A program made the translations under genes and the position numbers. From contig NZ_JAAAXQ010000003.1 in assembly GCF_009916105.1 (NCBI RefSeq), forward strand, positions 24,142-88,141: a stretch of 64,000 nt of DNA, in the 5' to 3' direction. Below the pieces are notes generated by a model that saw nothing but the letters and a program-made list of their open reading frames with translations, ran no database searches and was not told the origin of the DNA. This DNA comes from Streptomyces sp. GC420 (GTDB lineage Bacteria > Actinomycetota > Actinomycetes > Streptomycetales > Streptomycetaceae). Positions 53,888-62,539 of this stretch are shown piece by piece; positions within the stretch are counted from its first letter, which is position 1, and every line of letters begins with the position of its first letter.

Positions 53888-54086
53888 CGGCCCACTGCAC
53901 CGAAATTACTGCCCGCGAGGCCCATGCGGAATGCCAATTCACATACCCGGCAGCGGCACGCGGGACATGGGCGGCTGGAAATCCAGGACGGCAGGCGCGG
54001 GGAGCCACGACGGACGACGCCGGCAAGGCGCCCACAGTAACCGTCGCCGGGACCGTGACCCACCTGCCGCCCGACTTGGCACCGGC

Positions 54087-54150
54087 ACCAGTGCCGATGC
54101 CGATGCCGGTGCCGGTGCCGGTGCCGCTGCCGCTGCCGCTGCCGCTGCCA
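54087..54150. repeat. Hexanucleotide tandem repeat
   Basis: About ten copies of a GGTGCC/GATGCC/GCTGCC hexamer run without interruption. Both strands are open through it (Val/Pro/Leu on plus, Gly/Ser/Thr on minus), but neither reading has a ribosome binding site or protein-like flanks. The interval 53888-54200 holds no credible gene otherwise. Confidence 0.7.
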
Positions 54151-54199
54151 GCCACGGTCGCGGTCGCGGCAATGTGCGTGCCGCGGCCGACGCGGTCCT

Positions 54200-55130
54200 T
54201 GGCGGTGCGCGTCGTGGTGAAGTTCCTCTCGGCGATCTTGATGCCGCGCCGCCGTATCCGGCGGCCCAATGCCTGGGCGGTGAAGGCCATGTCGCCCACG
54301 CCGCCGAGGAGCCGGAAGAACCGGCGACGGCGCCGGCAGCGATGTGTGTGCGACGCTGAATGCGGCCCGTACGGCGGTGGACGGGCTGTCGCCGAGGGCG
54401 AGGAGTTCCAGCGGCCACCCTCGCGCAACGCCTCGACGAAGGACTCGACGGAGCGTCAGGGCCGTCCGGCGAGGTGTCCGGCCGCTATCCGCGGGGCGAG
54501 CGGGAGCCGGCCGCACAGTGCGACGAGCTCGGTGACGGCCGTCCTGCACAGAGTCTCCGGGACCCGGCCGAGGACGGCGGTGAGAACCTCCTCGCTCTCC
54601 TTCTGCGACAGCAGGTTGAGAGAGAAGCTGCGGGCACCGTGGACGGAGACGAGGTCGGGCCGGTACTCGCGGTGCAGGGCGAGCACGGCGCAGCTCGGCG
54701 AGCCGGGCAGCAGGTCGAAGACCCGTTCGCTGTCGTTGACGTCGTCGGTGACCACGAGCACGCGCCGGTCGGCGAGTCGGCTGCGGAGCACGCCGGTGAG
54801 CTGGTGCCGTTCGGTGGGCAGGGCGGAGCCGTCGGCGCCGGAGGCGTGCAGCAACTCGGCGATGATTCGTGCACGGACCGGACTCCGGCGCGGGCGTCGC
54901 GGAGGCGTACGTACCACTGCCCGTCGGGACACACGGAGCTGAGCCGGTGCGCTGCGCGCAGCGCGAGCGCTGTCTTACCGATGCCGGGCGGGCCGACGAG
55001 GCCGACGAGCGGGACAGCCGTACGGTGGCATGGGGTGAGCGCGGTGACGATCTGCTCCAGCAGTCCCTCCCGGCCGACGAAGCGGGTTGCCTCGGGAATA
55101 GGTTGGCGCTGCACCACCCACGGTGCGTTG
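54200..55130 (-). pseudogene. Decayed AfsR/SARP-type regulator (NB-ARC part)
   Basis: Reading leftwards on the minus strand, an NB-ARC start (FVGREGLLEQ, then GLVGPPGIGKTALALR as P-loop) occurs in one frame at about 55110-54940. After a frameshift near 54930 it continues as VLVVTDDVND and LCGRLPLAPRIAAG (54456-54870). Another frame then gives LALGDSPSTAV, and a further shift gives FRLLGGVGDM. This order matches the AAA/NB-ARC half of AfsR-like activators. The N-terminal DNA-binding and BTAD parts are absent. The gene is broken by at least three frameshifts and should be non-functional. Confidence 0.7.
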
Positions 55131-55209
55131 GGATTGATTGGCTGGACCCCGGTGTTCAGCGGATCACCGACAACGTGCTGGCCAGGGAGCAGGGGCTGGA
55201 CCGGATCCG

Positions 55210-55347
55210 ATGGGTGGCAGCGAGGGTGGCCGGGGTCGTGAACGCGACGAGCACCGGGAGCCGGGCCGGGTCCGGCTTTCCGTTCGGGGTGAGCGGGATC
55301 GAGGGAACCTCGGTGAGGGTCGTCGGCGTCATGTAGTCCGGTAGCAC
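55210..55347 (-). pseudogene. Relic of an NRPS adenylation domain C-terminus
   Basis: The minus-strand reading gives LPDYMTPTTL and IPLTPNGKPDPARLP, the A9-A10 end of an adenylation domain with the catalytic Lys. No upstream domain continues it in frame. It directly precedes the AfsR-like relic. It is a fragment of a lost or exchanged NRPS gene. Confidence 0.65.
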
Positions 55348-55395
55348 CCGCCGGGCGTCTGCGACGATCTGCCGAGGGTCGCACTTCGCAGCGCA

Positions 55396-55458
55396 TTCTG
55401 GTGTGGCTCAGGCGGCGGTTGTGGTGCGTGAGGACCAGAAGGGCGATTGGTGGCCTAT
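55396..55458 (+). pseudogene. Relic of an NRPS A8-A9 region in the opposite orientation
   Basis: The plus-strand reading gives GVAQAAVVVREDQKGD, which matches the stretch after A8 in the intact NRPSs here (GVAQAAVVVRENQQGD in the last module). It faces the minus-strand A10 relic only about 50 bases away, so the two pieces of an adenylation domain are inverted relative to each other. It stops just short of rnpB. Confidence 0.6.
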
Positions 55459-55478
55459 GCAGTGCGTGAAAAAAGCGG

Positions 55479-55886
55479 CAGACGAGTCGGGCTGTACGCC
55501 GGGTTCTGTCGCCCGGTCGCCTCGCGGCGGCCGGGGAGACGGCCATCCATCTAGGACCGGCGTTGCCGCCGGCCTCGTGCGGTCTACCCGCGGACTCGGG
55601 CGGGCAGCCCTCGAACGTCCGCGCAGGGCCGCCTTTTACAGCGGCCCCTCTTGACCTTGCTCCGGGTGGGGTTTACCGAGCCGTCCGGGTCACCCCGGAC
55701 GCTGGTGGTCTCTTACACCACCGTTTCACCCTTACCGAGGGCCGAGGCCCCCGGCGGTCTGCTTTCTGTGGCACTGTCCCGCGGGTCACCCCGGGTGGGC
55801 GTTACCCACCACCCTGCCCTGTGGAGCCCGGACGTTCCTCGGGGAGATCCAAAAGGATCCCCACGCGGCCGTCCGCCCGGCTCGTC
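55479..55886 (-). ncRNA. rnpB: RNase P RNA
   Basis: The minus strand carries the conserved bacterial type A RNase P RNA cores: GAGGAACGTCCGGGCTCC near the 5' end, GGTAAGGGTGAAACGGTG in the middle, and ACAGAACCCGG followed by GACTCGTCTGCC at the 3' end. The length of about 405 nt is normal for Streptomyces. A T6 run follows the 3' end (plus-strand AAAAAA at 55469-55474). It cleaves 5' leaders from tRNA precursors and marks the edge of the core chromosome beside the cluster. Confidence 0.95.
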
Positions 55887-55924
55887 TGCCGTGGGGACCA
55901 TGCTACCCGGCGGCACGGGGCGGC

Positions 55925-56503
55925 TCAGACGAAGTCCGACGTCTCCAGCTCGAAGCCGAACGGTTCGGGCAGCGGGAGGGGCTTGCCGAAGGGCACCCGG
56001 ATGTCCTGCCGGTAGTCGTCGTCCTCCGGATCGCTGAAGAGGGTGAGGGAGGACCTCTCCCGGTCGACGAGGAGGTAGAGGGGGATGCCGCCCCGTGCGT
56101 AGCAGCGGCGTTTGGCCTCGCGGTCGCCGTCCGGCCTGGTGGAGGTCACCTCGGCGACCATGGCCACGCCCTCGCAGGGCATCCAGGGCTCGGCGCCGCG
56201 GAAGAGTCGCAACGACAGGGGTGCGAAGGTGCCGTCGGGGATGGCGTGGTTCTTGGGACAGACACCCCCGCTCCGCAGCTTGAGGCCCTTGTTCCCGGAG
56301 AACTGCATGTCGGTGCGGGCACGCCTGATCACCTGGTTCACGATCAGGCCGATGTAGTCCTCGTGGTCCCCGTCCGGCGGCGGCGTCACAACGATCTCCC
56401 CCTCGATCAGCTCGGCCCGGAAGCCTTCCGGCGTGTCCAGCGCCAGGAAGCCCTCCAGCAGGACGTCCTGCTGCGTGCGCGGGGCATGCGCCATGGCCGT
56501 CAT
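55925..56503 (-). CDS. Uma2-family putative restriction endonuclease-like protein
   Basis: The 192-residue protein matches the Uma2/DUF820 family with a PD-(D/E)xK-like core: IPDGTF, EVTSTR and a Lys-containing helix before IPLYLLVD. AAGGAG six bases upstream selects ATG 56503. These proteins are abundant in Streptomyces and their function is unproven. It lies upstream of rnpB on the same strand. Confidence 0.88.
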   Translation of the reverse strand: MTAMAHAPRTQQDVLLEGFLALDTPEGFRAELIEGEIVVTPPPDGDHEDYIGLIVNQVIRRARTDMQFSGNKGLKLRSGGVCPKNHAIPDGTFAPLSLRLFRGAEPWMPCEGVAMVAEVTSTRPDGDREAKRRCYARGGIPLYLLVDRERSSLTLFSDPEDDDYRQDIRVPFGKPLPLPEPFGFELETSDFV

Positions 56504-56766
56504 GTCGCGCTCCTTCCTCGGTCGCTCGCCAGACTGGGACATCGGTGCACCGGCCGTCCGTGAGAGGGGAGATCCTCACTCGATCGTGGCACACGATCAC
56601 GTTCCCGTGCCGCCGAAGCCCTTTCGCGTGCGTCGCCCGCGCTGCCGGTGGTGCCCGCCCTTGACCCTGCCGCAGCGTCAACGTCTGTACTGCGCTCGAC
56701 ACCGCCGCAGACCCGGACACCCGCGACCAGGTGTACGCGGCGCTGCGCCGGGAGCGCGGCCGCCCG

Positions 56767-57420
56767 ATGAGGACCGCGACCGTGCTGCGCAGGCTGTTCG
56801 CCCACGAACCGCGCTCGATGTACAGCCTCGCGCTGTGGATCCTGCGCCGCAGGCACGGCGTACGGGACGGCGACCACCCGGCCCCGTACACCGGCCCGCA
56901 GACCGCGACGATGTACGGCTTCGTCTTCGTGTCGGTGGTCGAGACGGTCGTCCTGGCCGTGGCGGTCCCATGGCCCCTGGTGCACCGGATCACCTTGGTC
57001 GTGGACGTGTACGGCGTCCTGCTGATGCTCGCCCTGCACGCCTCCTGCGTCACCCGGCCGCATGTCGTCGGCCCGGACGGGTCGCTGCGGCTTCGTTACG
57101 GCGCCCTGGCGGACCTGCGCGTCCCGGCGGCGCTCATCGGCTCGGTGCGCGTCGACCGGCGGTTCCCCGACGGCCGGCTGGTGCGGACGGCGGACGACGG
57201 CACGCTCGATCCGATCGCGGGCGGACAGACGACGGTGACGGTGGAGCTGACGGGCCCGTGGAGTTCACCCGGCCGCTCGGCCGGCGCGAGCGGGTCACGC
57301 GGCTGCGGTTCCACGCCGACGAGCCCGCCGCCCTTCACGCGGGTGCGGGCCGCACTCGCGCCGGCCAGGTCCCCGTCGCAGACTCCGTCACCGTTTCCGT
57401 CCCCGGATCCGCTCGCCTGA
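56767..57420 (+). CDS. Hypothetical membrane protein with a possible frameshift
   Basis: The reading frame of about 217 residues has two hydrophobic segments (near residues 60-80 and 85-105) and then a soluble domain. No strong ribosome binding site is present; GTG 56731 is another start. Near 57252 the frame changes from protein-like sequence (VTVELTGP) to a Ser/Pro-rich tail, while another frame there reads VEFTRPLGRRERVTRLRF, which looks like the natural continuation. A one-base frameshift or sequence error is likely, although the alternate frame has no early stop. The function is unknown. Confidence 0.55.
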   Translation: MRTATVLRRLFAHEPRSMYSLALWILRRRHGVRDGDHPAPYTGPQTATMYGFVFVSVVETVVLAVAVPWPLVHRITLVVDVYGVLLMLALHASCVTRPHVVGPDGSLRLRYGALADLRVPAALIGSVRVDRRFPDGRLVRTADDGTLDPIAGGQTTVTVELTGPWSSPGRSAGASGSRGCGSTPTSPPPFTRVRAALAPARSPSQTPSPFPSPDPLA

Positions 57421-57631
57421 CGCGAATCCTCGGCCCGGCGGCCTGCCCCGGCGGTCCCGTTCCGCCCTCGGGCGCTCCCCAGGCCGCCTGCCCCGGCCCC
57501 TGCCCCGGCGGCAGGCGCGCGCCCGCGAGGACTCCCGGCGCAGTGGTGTCCACGGCCGGAGGCCGGGCATCCGCAACGCGGCATTACGCTGCTGCGGGGC
57601 CCGTTCCCGCTCGTACCGAAGGAGACCGACC

Positions 57632-58432
57632 GTGCTCGTCCTGCTGCCGCCGTCCGAAGGCAAGGCCTCCCCGGGGCGCGGGGCACCCCTCGACACCGGC
57701 TCGCTGTCCCTGCCGGGGCTGGCGCCGGCGCGGGCGGCCGTCCTCGACGAGCTCGTCGAGCTGTGCTCCGCGGACGGGGAGAAGGCCCGCGAGGTGCTGG
57801 GGCTGAGCGAGGGACTGCGCGGCGAGATCGCCAAGAACGCCGCGTTGCGCACCGCCCCGGCCCGGCCCGCCGGGGAGATCTACACGGGTGTGCTGTACGA
57901 CGCGCTGGGCCTCGCGGAGCTGGACGCGGCGGCGAAGCGGCGGGCCGCACGTTCGCTGCTGGTGTTCTCCGGACTCTGGGGCGCTGTGGGGATCGGCGAC
58001 CGGATCCCCTCCTACCGCTGCTCGATGGGCGTGCGCCTGCCGGGCCTCGGGCCCCTGGCCGCCCACTGGCGGCCGCACATGGCGCAGGTCATGCCGGAGG
58101 CGGCGGGCGCCGGCCTGGTGCTGGACCTGCGGTCGTCGGCGTACGCGGCGGCGTGGAAGCGGAAGGGTGAGGCGGCGGAGCGCACGGCCTCGGTGCGAGT
58201 GCTGCACTCCCAGCTCGTGGACGGGGTGGAGAAGCGGTCGGTCGTCAGCCACTTCAACAAGGCGACGAAGGGACGGATCGTTCGCGACCTCCTGGTGGCG
58301 GGGGCCGCGCCGGAGGGGCCCGCGGAGCTCGTCGAGGCGCTGCGGGACCTGGGGTACACCGTCGAGGCCGAGGCGCCGCTGCGGGGCGGAAAGCCGTGGT
58401 CGGTGGATGTGGTGGTGACCGAGATCCACTAG
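57632..58432 (+). CDS. yaaA: YaaA/DUF328 peroxide-stress protein
   Basis: The 266-residue protein starts [11 protein letters not shown] and contains [27 protein letters not shown] and HFNKATKGR, all characteristic of the YaaA family. In E. coli YaaA limits free iron and DNA damage under peroxide stress. AAGGAG lies just before GTG 57632. It belongs to the conserved core block. Confidence 0.93.
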   Translation: MLVLLPPSEGKASPGRGAPLDTGSLSLPGLAPARAAVLDELVELCSADGEKAREVLGLSEGLRGEIAKNAALRTAPARPAGEIYTGVLYDALGLAELDAAAKRRAARSLLVFSGLWGAVGIGDRIPSYRCSMGVRLPGLGPLAAHWRPHMAQVMPEAAGAGLVLDLRSSAYAAAWKRKGEAAERTASVRVLHSQLVDGVEKRSVVSHFNKATKGRIVRDLLVAGAAPEGPAELVEALRDLGYTVEAEAPLRGGKPWSVDVVVTEIH

Positions 58433-58452
58433 CGTTGCATCATGCGCAACGC
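58432..58452. promoter_or_regulatory. Inverted repeat before the aldolase gene
   Basis: GCGTTGC (58432-58438) and GCAACGC (58446-58452) are perfect 7-bp arms around a seven-base spacer, and another GTTGC follows at 58455. It overlaps the yaaA stop and lies about 40 bases before the aldolase start, a good place for a repressor of that gene. Confidence 0.35.
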
Positions 58453-58490
58453 TCGTTGCGGGTGATGTGGGCGGCGGGCAGGATGCCTCC

Positions 58491-59141
58491 ATGACTGCCG
58501 CCATGCCCCTCCTCGATCTGGCCCCCGTGGTCCCCGTGGTGGTGCTGGACGACGCCGCCGACGCGGTACCGCTGACCCGGGCGCTGGTCGCCGGCGGTCT
58601 GCCCGCCGTCGAGGTCACGCTGCGCACGCCGGCCGCCCTGGACGCGATCCGGGCCGTCGCGGCGGAGGTGCCGGAAGCGGTGGTGGGCGCGGGCACGGTG
58701 CTGACCGCGCGGGACGTCTCGGAGGCGGTACGGGCCGGTGCGCGGTTCCTGATCAGCCCGGGGTGGTCGGAGCGGCTGCTGGACGCGATGGTGACGTCGG
58801 GCGTGCCGTTCCTGCCGGGGGTTTCGACCGTCTCCGAGGTCGTCGCACTGCTGGAGCGCGGCCTCACCGGCATGAAGTTCTTCCCCGCCGAACCCGCGGG
58901 CGGCGTCCCCTATCTGAGCTCCCTCGCGGGTCCGCTGCCCACCGCCCGCTTCTGCCCCACCGGCGGCATCACCCAGGACACCGCCCCCGCCTACCTGCGC
59001 CTGCGCAACGTCCCCTGTGTCGGCGGCACGTGGATGGTGCCGCCGGACGCGCTCGCGGCGAAGGAGTGGGGACGGGTGGAGGAGCTGGCCCGCGAGGCCG
59101 CCGCGCTGGGCGGACGCCCGCCGCCGTGTACACCGACGTGA
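58491..59141 (+). CDS. eda: 2-dehydro-3-deoxy-phosphogluconate (KDPG) aldolase
   Basis: The 216-residue class I aldolase has the catalytic Glu and Arg in VEVTLRT and the Schiff-base Lys in [11 protein letters not shown], with phosphate-binding PTGGI near the C-terminus. It splits KDPG to pyruvate and glyceraldehyde-3-phosphate, or acts on a related 2-keto-3-deoxy sugar acid. AGGA seven bases before ATG 58491 supports this start. Confidence 0.94.
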   Translation: MTAAMPLLDLAPVVPVVVLDDAADAVPLTRALVAGGLPAVEVTLRTPAALDAIRAVAAEVPEAVVGAGTVLTARDVSEAVRAGARFLISPGWSERLLDAMVTSGVPFLPGVSTVSEVVALLERGLTGMKFFPAEPAGGVPYLSSLAGPLPTARFCPTGGITQDTAPAYLRLRNVPCVGGTWMVPPDALAAKEWGRVEELAREAAALGGRPPPCTPT

Positions 59142-59276
59142 ACGCCGCCGCCCGGCACGTGCCGCGGCGGGGCAGCGCGGCCGCGGGCCCGGAAGGGCCG
59201 CGGCCACAGGGCCGGACGGTCCAGAAGCCGGGGCCCGCACCGGACGTGATGTGCGATCCGGTGCGCGGCCCCGGAC

Positions 59277-60605
59277 TCAGCGCAGGTGTGACGTGTCGTT
59301 CAGCAGGCGCAGGCTGGTGTTCCCGTCGGCGTAGTAGGCGACCGCCGAGATCGACGCCGCCGACAGTTCCATCCGGAACAGGGACTCCGGCGGAGCGCCG
59401 AGGGCCAGGCGGACCAGCGTCTTGACCGGGGTCACGTGCGTGACGAGGAGGACCGTACGGCCGGCGTAGCGCTCCAGGAGGCGGTCGCGGGTGGCCGCGA
59501 CCCGGCGGGCCACGGTCGCGAAGCTCTCGCCGCCGCCGCTCGGGGCGGCCTTCGGCGAGGCCAGCCAGGCGTCGAGGTCGTCCGGGTACCGCTCGCGCAC
59601 CTCGGCGAAGGTCAGCCCCTCCCACGCCCCGAAGTCGGTCTCGCGCAGGCCTTCCTCTATGCGCACGTCGAGCCCGAGGCGCGCGGCGACGGCGGCGGCC
59701 GTCTCCCGGCAGCGGCGCAGCGGGGAGCTGACGATGTCCTGGACGGTGCCGCGCGCGGCGAGTGCCGCCGCGACCCGCTCGGCCTGCGCCCGGCCGACGT
59801 CCGAGAGGACGGGGTCGGTGCCGCCGCTGCCGGAGAACCGCTTGGACGGGGTGAGCGCCGTCTCGCCGTGGCGCAGCAGGACGAAGGTGGCGGGCGGCCC
59901 CACGTCGGCGGAGGAGCCCCAGCCGACGGACCCCTGCTCCTCCGTGGACAGCGGTACCGCCTCGGCGGCGGGCCGTACCGCCTGGGCAGGGGGGCGCCCG
60001 GCGGCCACGGCCGACGACGGCGGCGGCGCCGTCTCCGCGGCACGCCCGCCCGCGAGGGCGGCCCGCGCCTTCGCGGCGCCCGCCGCCGCGTCCCCGGGCG
60101 GGCCCGCGGGAGTCCCGGGCGCGGTGACCGCGGCCGCCCGGGCGGCGCGCGCGTCGAGGGAGGCCGTGGAGCCCGAGGGCTCCCACTGCCTGCCGCGCCG
60201 GCCCGCGTCCATCGCCTCGTTGGCGAGCCGGTCGGCCTGCTTGTTGCGCTCGCGCGGGATCCACTCGTACGTGACCTGCTCGCGCGGGAAGACCAGCCGG
60301 GCCTGCGCCGCGAGCGGCTTCATGTCCGGGTGCTTGATCTTCCAGCGGCCGGACATCTGCTCGACGACCAGTTTGGAGTCCATCCGCACCCGGACGCTCG
60401 CCTCCGGGTCGAGGGCGTGCGCGGCCCGCAGCCCGGCCAGCAGCCCCTTGTACTCGGCGACGTTGTTGGTGGCGACGCCGATGTACTCGGCGGTCTCCGC
60501 GAGTGTCTCGCCCGTGTCCGGGTCGAGGACGACCGCGCCGTATCCCGCGGGCCCCGGGTTGCCCCGGGAACCGCCGTCGGCCTCGACGACGAATGTGCGG
60601 CCCAC
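59277..60605 (-). CDS. Bifunctional RNase H / acid phosphatase
   Basis: The 442-residue fusion has an N-terminal RNase HI domain (Asp in EADGGSRGNPG, Glu in NNVAEYKG, Asp in RMDSKLV, Asp in NKQADRL). An Ala/Pro-rich linker of about 90 residues follows, then a histidine phosphatase domain (LLRHGET, later VTHVTP). It degrades RNA in RNA-DNA hybrids and has phosphatase activity. The start is taken as GTG 60605, five bases after the preceding stop. The same fusion is known from S. coelicolor and mycobacteria. Confidence 0.94.
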   Translation of the reverse strand: MGRTFVVEADGGSRGNPGPAGYGAVVLDPDTGETLAETAEYIGVATNNVAEYKGLLAGLRAAHALDPEASVRVRMDSKLVVEQMSGRWKIKHPDMKPLAAQARLVFPREQVTYEWIPRERNKQADRLANEAMDAGRRGRQWEPSGSTASLDARAARAAAVTAPGTPAGPPGDAAAGAAKARAALAGGRAAETAPPPSSAVAAGRPPAQAVRPAAEAVPLSTEEQGSVGWGSSADVGPPATFVLLRHGETALTPSKRFSGSGGTDPVLSDVGRAQAERVAAALAARGTVQDIVSSPLRRCRETAAAVAARLGLDVRIEEGLRETDFGAWEGLTFAEVRERYPDDLDAWLASPKAAPSGGGESFATVARRVAATRDRLLERYAGRTVLLVTHVTPVKTLVRLALGAPPESLFRMELSAASISAVAYYADGNTSLRLLNDTSHLR

Positions 60606-60610
60606 GGCGA

Positions 60611-61354
60611 CTACAGGCCCGACTCGGAGGTGCGCACCAGGATGCGGCGGCAGTTCTCGCACCGTACGACCGTGTCGGGGGCGGCGGCGCGCACCTCGTT
60701 GATCTCGGTGATGTTCAGCTCCAGCCGGCAGCCCTCGCAGCGTCGCTGGTAGAGCCGGGCCGCGCCGATGCCGCCCTGCTGGACGCGCAGCTTCTCGTAC
60801 AGGCTCAGCAGGTCGGCCGGCACGGAGGCGGCGACGACCTCGCGCTCCTTGGTGACGGTGGCGGCCTCGGCGTCGATCTCCCTCAGGGCGGCGTCGCGGC
60901 GCGCGGTCGCGTCGTCGGCCTTGGCCTGCACGGAGGAGACCCGCCCGGTGAGCTCGGTGACACGTTCCTGCGCGGACTCGCGGCGTTCCATGATCTCCAG
61001 GACGACGTCCTCGAGGTCGCCCTGGCGCTTGGCGAGGGAGACGATCTCGTGCTGGAGGTTCTCGAGGTCCTTGGGCGAGGTGATGGCGCCGGAGTCGAGC
61101 CGCTGCTGGTCTCGGGCTGCGCGCTGGCGCACCTGGTCGACGTCCTGCTCGGCCTTGGTCTGCTCGCGCGCGCAGTCGCTCTCCTCGGTCTGCGCGGCGA
61201 CCAGGAGGTCACGGAGCTGGTTGAGGTCGGAGTTCAGGGCCTCGATCTCGGCGTGCTCGGGCAGGCTCTCCCGCTTGTGGGCGAGCTGCGACAGCCGGAC
61301 GTCGAGTGCCTGGACGTCGAGGAGTCGGATCTGGTCGGCGGGCGCGGCGTTCAG
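60611..61354 (-). CDS. CT398-type coiled-coil zinc ribbon protein
   Basis: About 247 residues: a long coiled coil (residues 25-185) followed by a four-Cys zinc ribbon (CEGC and CENC, near residues 205-235). It belongs to the DUF164/CT398-like family, thought to act with the neighbouring Nif3 protein. The frame is open to GTG 61399, but that start has no binding site. GGAG lies seven bases before CTG 61354, giving the expected N-terminus (NAAPADQIRLLDVQALD). Confidence 0.9.
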   Translation of the reverse strand: MNAAPADQIRLLDVQALDVRLSQLAHKRESLPEHAEIEALNSDLNQLRDLLVAAQTEESDCAREQTKAEQDVDQVRQRAARDQQRLDSGAITSPKDLENLQHEIVSLAKRQGDLEDVVLEIMERRESAQERVTELTGRVSSVQAKADDATARRDAALREIDAEAATVTKEREVVAASVPADLLSLYEKLRVQQGGIGAARLYQRRCEGCRLELNITEINEVRAAAPDTVVRCENCRRILVRTSESGL

Positions 61355-61417
61355 TTGGGGGCTCCAGAAGGGTGGGTGTCCGAAAGGCGCGTACGGCACT
61401 TCCGGGAGGACGGTGGG

Positions 61418-62353
61418 TTACGAGTCGGCGGGGGCGGCGGGCTCGCTGCCCCCGGGCGGGGCGCCCGCGCCGCCCGCCGTCGGCGGGACGGTGGTGTCCG
61501 GCGCGGAGGCCGGGGCGCCGGTGTCCGGGGCGGAGGCCGCGTGGGCGGTCCACGGGTCGGTGACCGTACGCGAGACATGGGTCCGCAGACCCCATCCGTG
61601 CCGGTCGGAGATCTCGTCGAGCTGGGCGGCGGCCTGCTCGCACCAGGGCCACTCGGTGGCCCAGTGCGCGGCGTCCACCAGCCCGAGCGCGGTCTGCTGG
61701 GTCGCCTCGGAGGCGGGGTGGTGACGCAGGTCGGCGGTCAGGAAGGCGTCGACGCCGGCCGCGCGCACCCGGTCGAAGAGGCTGTCGCCCGAACCGCCGC
61801 TGACGGCGACGGTGCGGACCGTGCGGCCAGGGTCGCCCGCGATCCTGATGCCCTGCGCGGTGGCGGGCAGCCGGGCGGCCGCCCGGGACGCGAACTCGGC
61901 GAGGGTGAGCGGGTGGTCGAGTTCGCAGATCCGGCCCAGGCCCCGGCGGCCCGCCGGGTCGGCGGGGTCGGGCACCAGCGGCCCCGTCACCCGCAGGTCG
62001 AGGGCGCCGGCCAGGGCGTCGCTGACGCCCGGGTCCGCGGTGTCGGCGTTGGTGTGGGCGACGTGCAGCGCGATGTCGTTCTTGATCAGGGTGTGCACGA
62101 CCCGCCCCTTGAAGTGGGAGGCCGCGACCGTCGTCGTACCGCGCAGATAGAGCGGGTGATGGGTGATCAGCAGATCGGCGCCGAGTCCGACCGCCTCGTC
62201 CACGATCTCCTGGACCGGGTCGACGGCGAAGAGGACCCTGGTGACCTCGGCCTCCGGGTCACCGCAGACCGTGCCGACCGCGTCCCACTGCTCGGCCCGC
62301 TCGGAGGGCCAGAGGGCTTCGAGGGCGGCGATGACTTCAGTCAGGCGGGGCAC
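61418..62353 (-). CDS. Nif3-like dinuclear metal-centre protein
   Basis: The 311-residue protein matches the NIF3/DUF34 family: metal-binding His in ITHHPLY and HTNAD, a GGSGDS loop, and TADLRHHPASEA near residue 235. The C-terminus has an Ala/Pro/Gly-rich tail. The likely start is GTG 62353 (PRLTEVIAAL). TAGCCT six bases upstream and the lack of a ribosome binding site suggest a leaderless mRNA. The enzymatic role is uncertain. Confidence 0.92.
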   Translation of the reverse strand: MPRLTEVIAALEALWPSERAEQWDAVGTVCGDPEAEVTRVLFAVDPVQEIVDEAVGLGADLLITHHPLYLRGTTTVAASHFKGRVVHTLIKNDIALHVAHTNADTADPGVSDALAGALDLRVTGPLVPDPADPAGRRGLGRICELDHPLTLAEFASRAAARLPATAQGIRIAGDPGRTVRTVAVSGGSGDSLFDRVRAAGVDAFLTADLRHHPASEATQQTALGLVDAAHWATEWPWCEQAAAQLDEISDRHGWGLRTHVSRTVTDPWTAHAASAPDTGAPASAPDTTVPPTAGGAGAPPGGSEPAAPADS

Positions 62354-62539
62354 GCAGGCAAGGCTACCTGTCCCCCGCGGCCCGGTCTCCTGTCGGCCGC
62401 CGGGTCTCCGGCGGGGCACAGTCGTGCGGTCCGGCCGGGCAGGACCGGGAGACCGCCACCCTTATGTGTGAAGTGCGGTGGCTGTCGTTGTCCGGAGGGG
62501 ACCGCGAAACTAGCTTCGATCACCGGAGGTGAGGGCTTG

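Noticed and set aside
54087..54150. CRISPR-like array
   Set aside because: The repeat unit is six bases with no spacers; it is a simple tandem repeat.
53760..54428. Minus-strand open frame through the hexamer repeat giving a Gly/Ser/Thr tract
   Set aside because: The repeat keeps several frames open, the start lacks a ribosome binding site, and the flanks belong to a decayed regulator.
55651..56037. Plus-strand open frames across 55480-55900
   Set aside because: The sequence is the complement of RNase P RNA, with its conserved cores in the right order.
61355..61399. GTG 61399 start for the zinc ribbon protein
   Set aside because: It has no ribosome binding site, while GGAG precedes CTG 61354 and gives the family N-terminus.
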